From the NCBI RefSeq assembly GCF_018885265.1, contig NZ_CP076538.1:1772001-1836000 (forward strand): DNA of 64,000 nt. The letters are read 5' to 3'. Below, piece by piece: positions 62,687-64,000 of the stretch. The first letter of the stretch is position 1. Each line of letters starts with the position of its first letter. The position numbers and the translations under genes are program-made. A model generated the notes under the pieces. It was not told the DNA's origin. It saw only the letters and a program-made list of their open reading frames with translations, and searched no databases. The stretch is from Amycolatopsis aidingensis. Lineage in GTDB: Bacteria > Actinomycetota > Actinomycetes > Mycobacteriales > Pseudonocardiaceae.

Positions 62687-63961
62687 ATGAGTGAGCACTT
62701 CGACGTGCATGGTGGCGCGCGGCTGGTCGGTGAGGTAGAGGTTGTCGGGGCCAAGAACAGCGTGCTCAAGCTGATGGCGGCGGCACTGCTCGCCGAGGGC
62801 ACCACGACCATCACCAACTGCCCGCAGATCCTGGACGTCCCGTTGATGGCCGACGTGCTGCGCAGTGTCGGCTGCGAGGTCACCATCGCGGGGGACACCG
62901 CGACCATCACCACGCCGTCCGAGCTCTCGCATCACGCCGACTCGCCCGCGATGGGTAAGCTGCGCGCCTCGGTATGCGTGCTGGGCCCGCTGGTTGGCAG
63001 GCTGAAGCGCGCCGTGGTGGCGCTGCCAGGCGGGGACGCCATCGGTTCGCGGCCGCTGGACATGCACCAGAACGGGCTGCGCAAGCTGGGCGCCACCAGC
63101 ACGATCGAGCACGGCTGCGTGGTCGCCAAGGCGGACGGGCTGCATGGCGCGCAGATCTGGCTGGACTTCCCCAGTGTGGGCGCCACCGAGAACATCCTGA
63201 TGGCCGCCGTGCTCGCCGAGGGCACCACGGTGATCGACAACGCCGCCCGGGAGCCGGAGATCTCGGATATCTGCACGATGCTCACCGAGATGGGCGCCAA
63301 GATCGAGGGCGCGGGCACCTCCACCCTGACCGTGCACGGGGTGGACCGGCTGAACCCCACCGAGCACCGGGTGATCGGAGACCGGATCGTCGGCGCCACC
63401 TGGGCCTTCGCCGCCGCGATGACCAGGGGAGACCTGACCGTGCGCGGGGTCAACCCACATCACCTCGACCTGGTGCTGGAGAAGCTGCGGCTCGCCGGTG
63501 CCGAGGTGGAGACCTTTGATGGGGAGGGCTTCCGGGTGGTGCAGGCCGACCGGCCGGTGTCGGTGGACTTCGTGACCCTGCCCTACCCCGGCTTCGCCAC
63601 CGACCTCCAGCCCTTCGCGGTCGCGCTGTCCGCGGTGTCCGACGGCACCTCGATGATCACCGAGAACGTGTACGAGGCCCGGTTCCGGTTCATCGAGGAG
63701 ATGGTCCGGCTCGGCGCGGACGCGCGCACCGACGGGCACCACGCCGTGGTCCGCGGGGTGGACACGTTGTCCAGCGCGCCGGTGTGGGCATCGGACATCC
63801 GGGCTGGGGCCGGGCTGGTACTGGCCGGCCTGTGCGCCGACGGGGTCACCGAGGTCTGGGACGTGTTCCATATCGACCGCGGCTACCCGCATTTCGTGGA
63901 GAACCTGAACCGCCTCGGGGCCCGGATCGAGCGGGTCTCCACCGAGCCGGAACGTTCCTGA
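62687..63961 (+). CDS. murA: UDP-N-acetylglucosamine 1-carboxyvinyltransferase with Asp at the fosfomycin site
   Basis: 424 residues of the EPSP-synthase-like fold, the first committed step of peptidoglycan synthesis. The N-terminal Lys is in [40 protein letters not shown] leads to the mobile loop [15 protein letters not shown], where residue 117 (codon 63035-63037, gac) is Asp; most bacteria have Cys here, which fosfomycin alkylates. The Asp form is known from mycobacteria and gives intrinsic resistance. ATG at 62687. In mycobacteria the rrn operon follows murA; only 39 bp remain here and show no rRNA. Confidence 0.97.
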   Translation: MSEHFDVHGGARLVGEVEVVGAKNSVLKLMAAALLAEGTTTITNCPQILDVPLMADVLRSVGCEVTIAGDTATITTPSELSHHADSPAMGKLRASVCVLGPLVGRLKRAVVALPGGDAIGSRPLDMHQNGLRKLGATSTIEHGCVVAKADGLHGAQIWLDFPSVGATENILMAAVLAEGTTVIDNAAREPEISDICTMLTEMGAKIEGAGTSTLTVHGVDRLNPTEHRVIGDRIVGATWAFAAAMTRGDLTVRGVNPHHLDLVLEKLRLAGAEVETFDGEGFRVVQADRPVSVDFVTLPYPGFATDLQPFAVALSAVSDGTSMITENVYEARFRFIEEMVRLGADARTDGHHAVVRGVDTLSSAPVWASDIRAGAGLVLAGLCADGVTEVWDVFHIDRGYPHFVENLNRLGARIERVSTEPERS

Positions 63962-64000
63962 ACCGCACGGAACACGATCATTACCCGGCGGGTTGTGCTT

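Noticed and set aside
63962..64000. Start of an rRNA operon after murA
   Set aside because: Expected by synteny with mycobacteria, but the 39 bases present show no rRNA or clear promoter.

Overview
The window is GC-rich, with actinobacterial start-codon use (many GTG, one TTG) and dense ATGA/GTGA/TGATG gene overlaps. It carries an EspG-type ESX accessory gene, an Emb-type arabinosyltransferase, a CobIJ fusion and a fosfomycin-insensitive type of MurA. The housekeeping order argS-lysA-hom-thrC-thrB-rho ... rpmE-prfA ... prmC-sua5-wecA-atpI-atpBEFHAGDC-DUF2550 ... murA is the one known from Mycobacterium and its relatives. Together this points to a mycolic-acid-type or related actinomycete, most likely a member of the Pseudonocardiaceae (Amycolatopsis/Prauserella-like). 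The genus is inference.

Region 1 (1-2 kb): the end of a methyltransferase gene, an espG gene, an inactivated DUF5753-type regulator and two tiny overlapping genes of unknown function. Region 2 (2-21 kb): an aerobic cobalamin locus in four transcription units. cobN (minus) and a chlI/chlD-like chelatase-cobO-cobB-cobC unit (plus) each have a cobalamin riboswitch. cobG-cobH-cobIJ (plus) and cobL-cobM-cobK-bluB (minus) show none. A large Emb-like arabinosyltransferase gene lies between these two. Region 3 (21-23 kb): a DUF3105/DUF305 membrane-anchored pair. Region 4 (23-32 kb): argS and the lysine/threonine genes, then rho with a long leader and an arginine/glycine-rich N-terminal extension.

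Region 5 (32-46 kb) interrupts the rho-rpmE neighbourhood that is contiguous in mycobacteria. It is a minus-strand biosynthetic operon of lower GC: free carrier protein, luciferase-like monooxygenase, cytochrome P450, stand-alone adenylation protein, NRPS (C - extra C-terminal C lobe - A - T - reductase), ThDP-dependent dehydrogenase E1 alpha and beta, and a DinB/MDMPI-like protein. Both adenylation domains have valine-type pocket residues and the NRPS ends in a reductase, so an oxidised, valine-derived peptide aldehyde or a pyrazinone/pyrazine-type product is a reasonable hypothesis. A perfect AT-rich palindrome sits just upstream of the first gene. A decayed IS256-type transposase and a NUDIX gene lie between the operon and rpmE.

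Region 6 (46-64 kb): rpmE and prfA, a three-gene glycosyltransferase/GtrA/GT-C cassette inserted before prmC, then sua5, wecA, the complete ATP synthase operon, DUF2550, a secreted glycoside-hydrolase-like protein, and murA, which has Asp in place of the fosfomycin-reactive Cys. Two 87-bp copies of one palindromic element, inverted relative to each other, occur at 18.7 and 61.6 kb.
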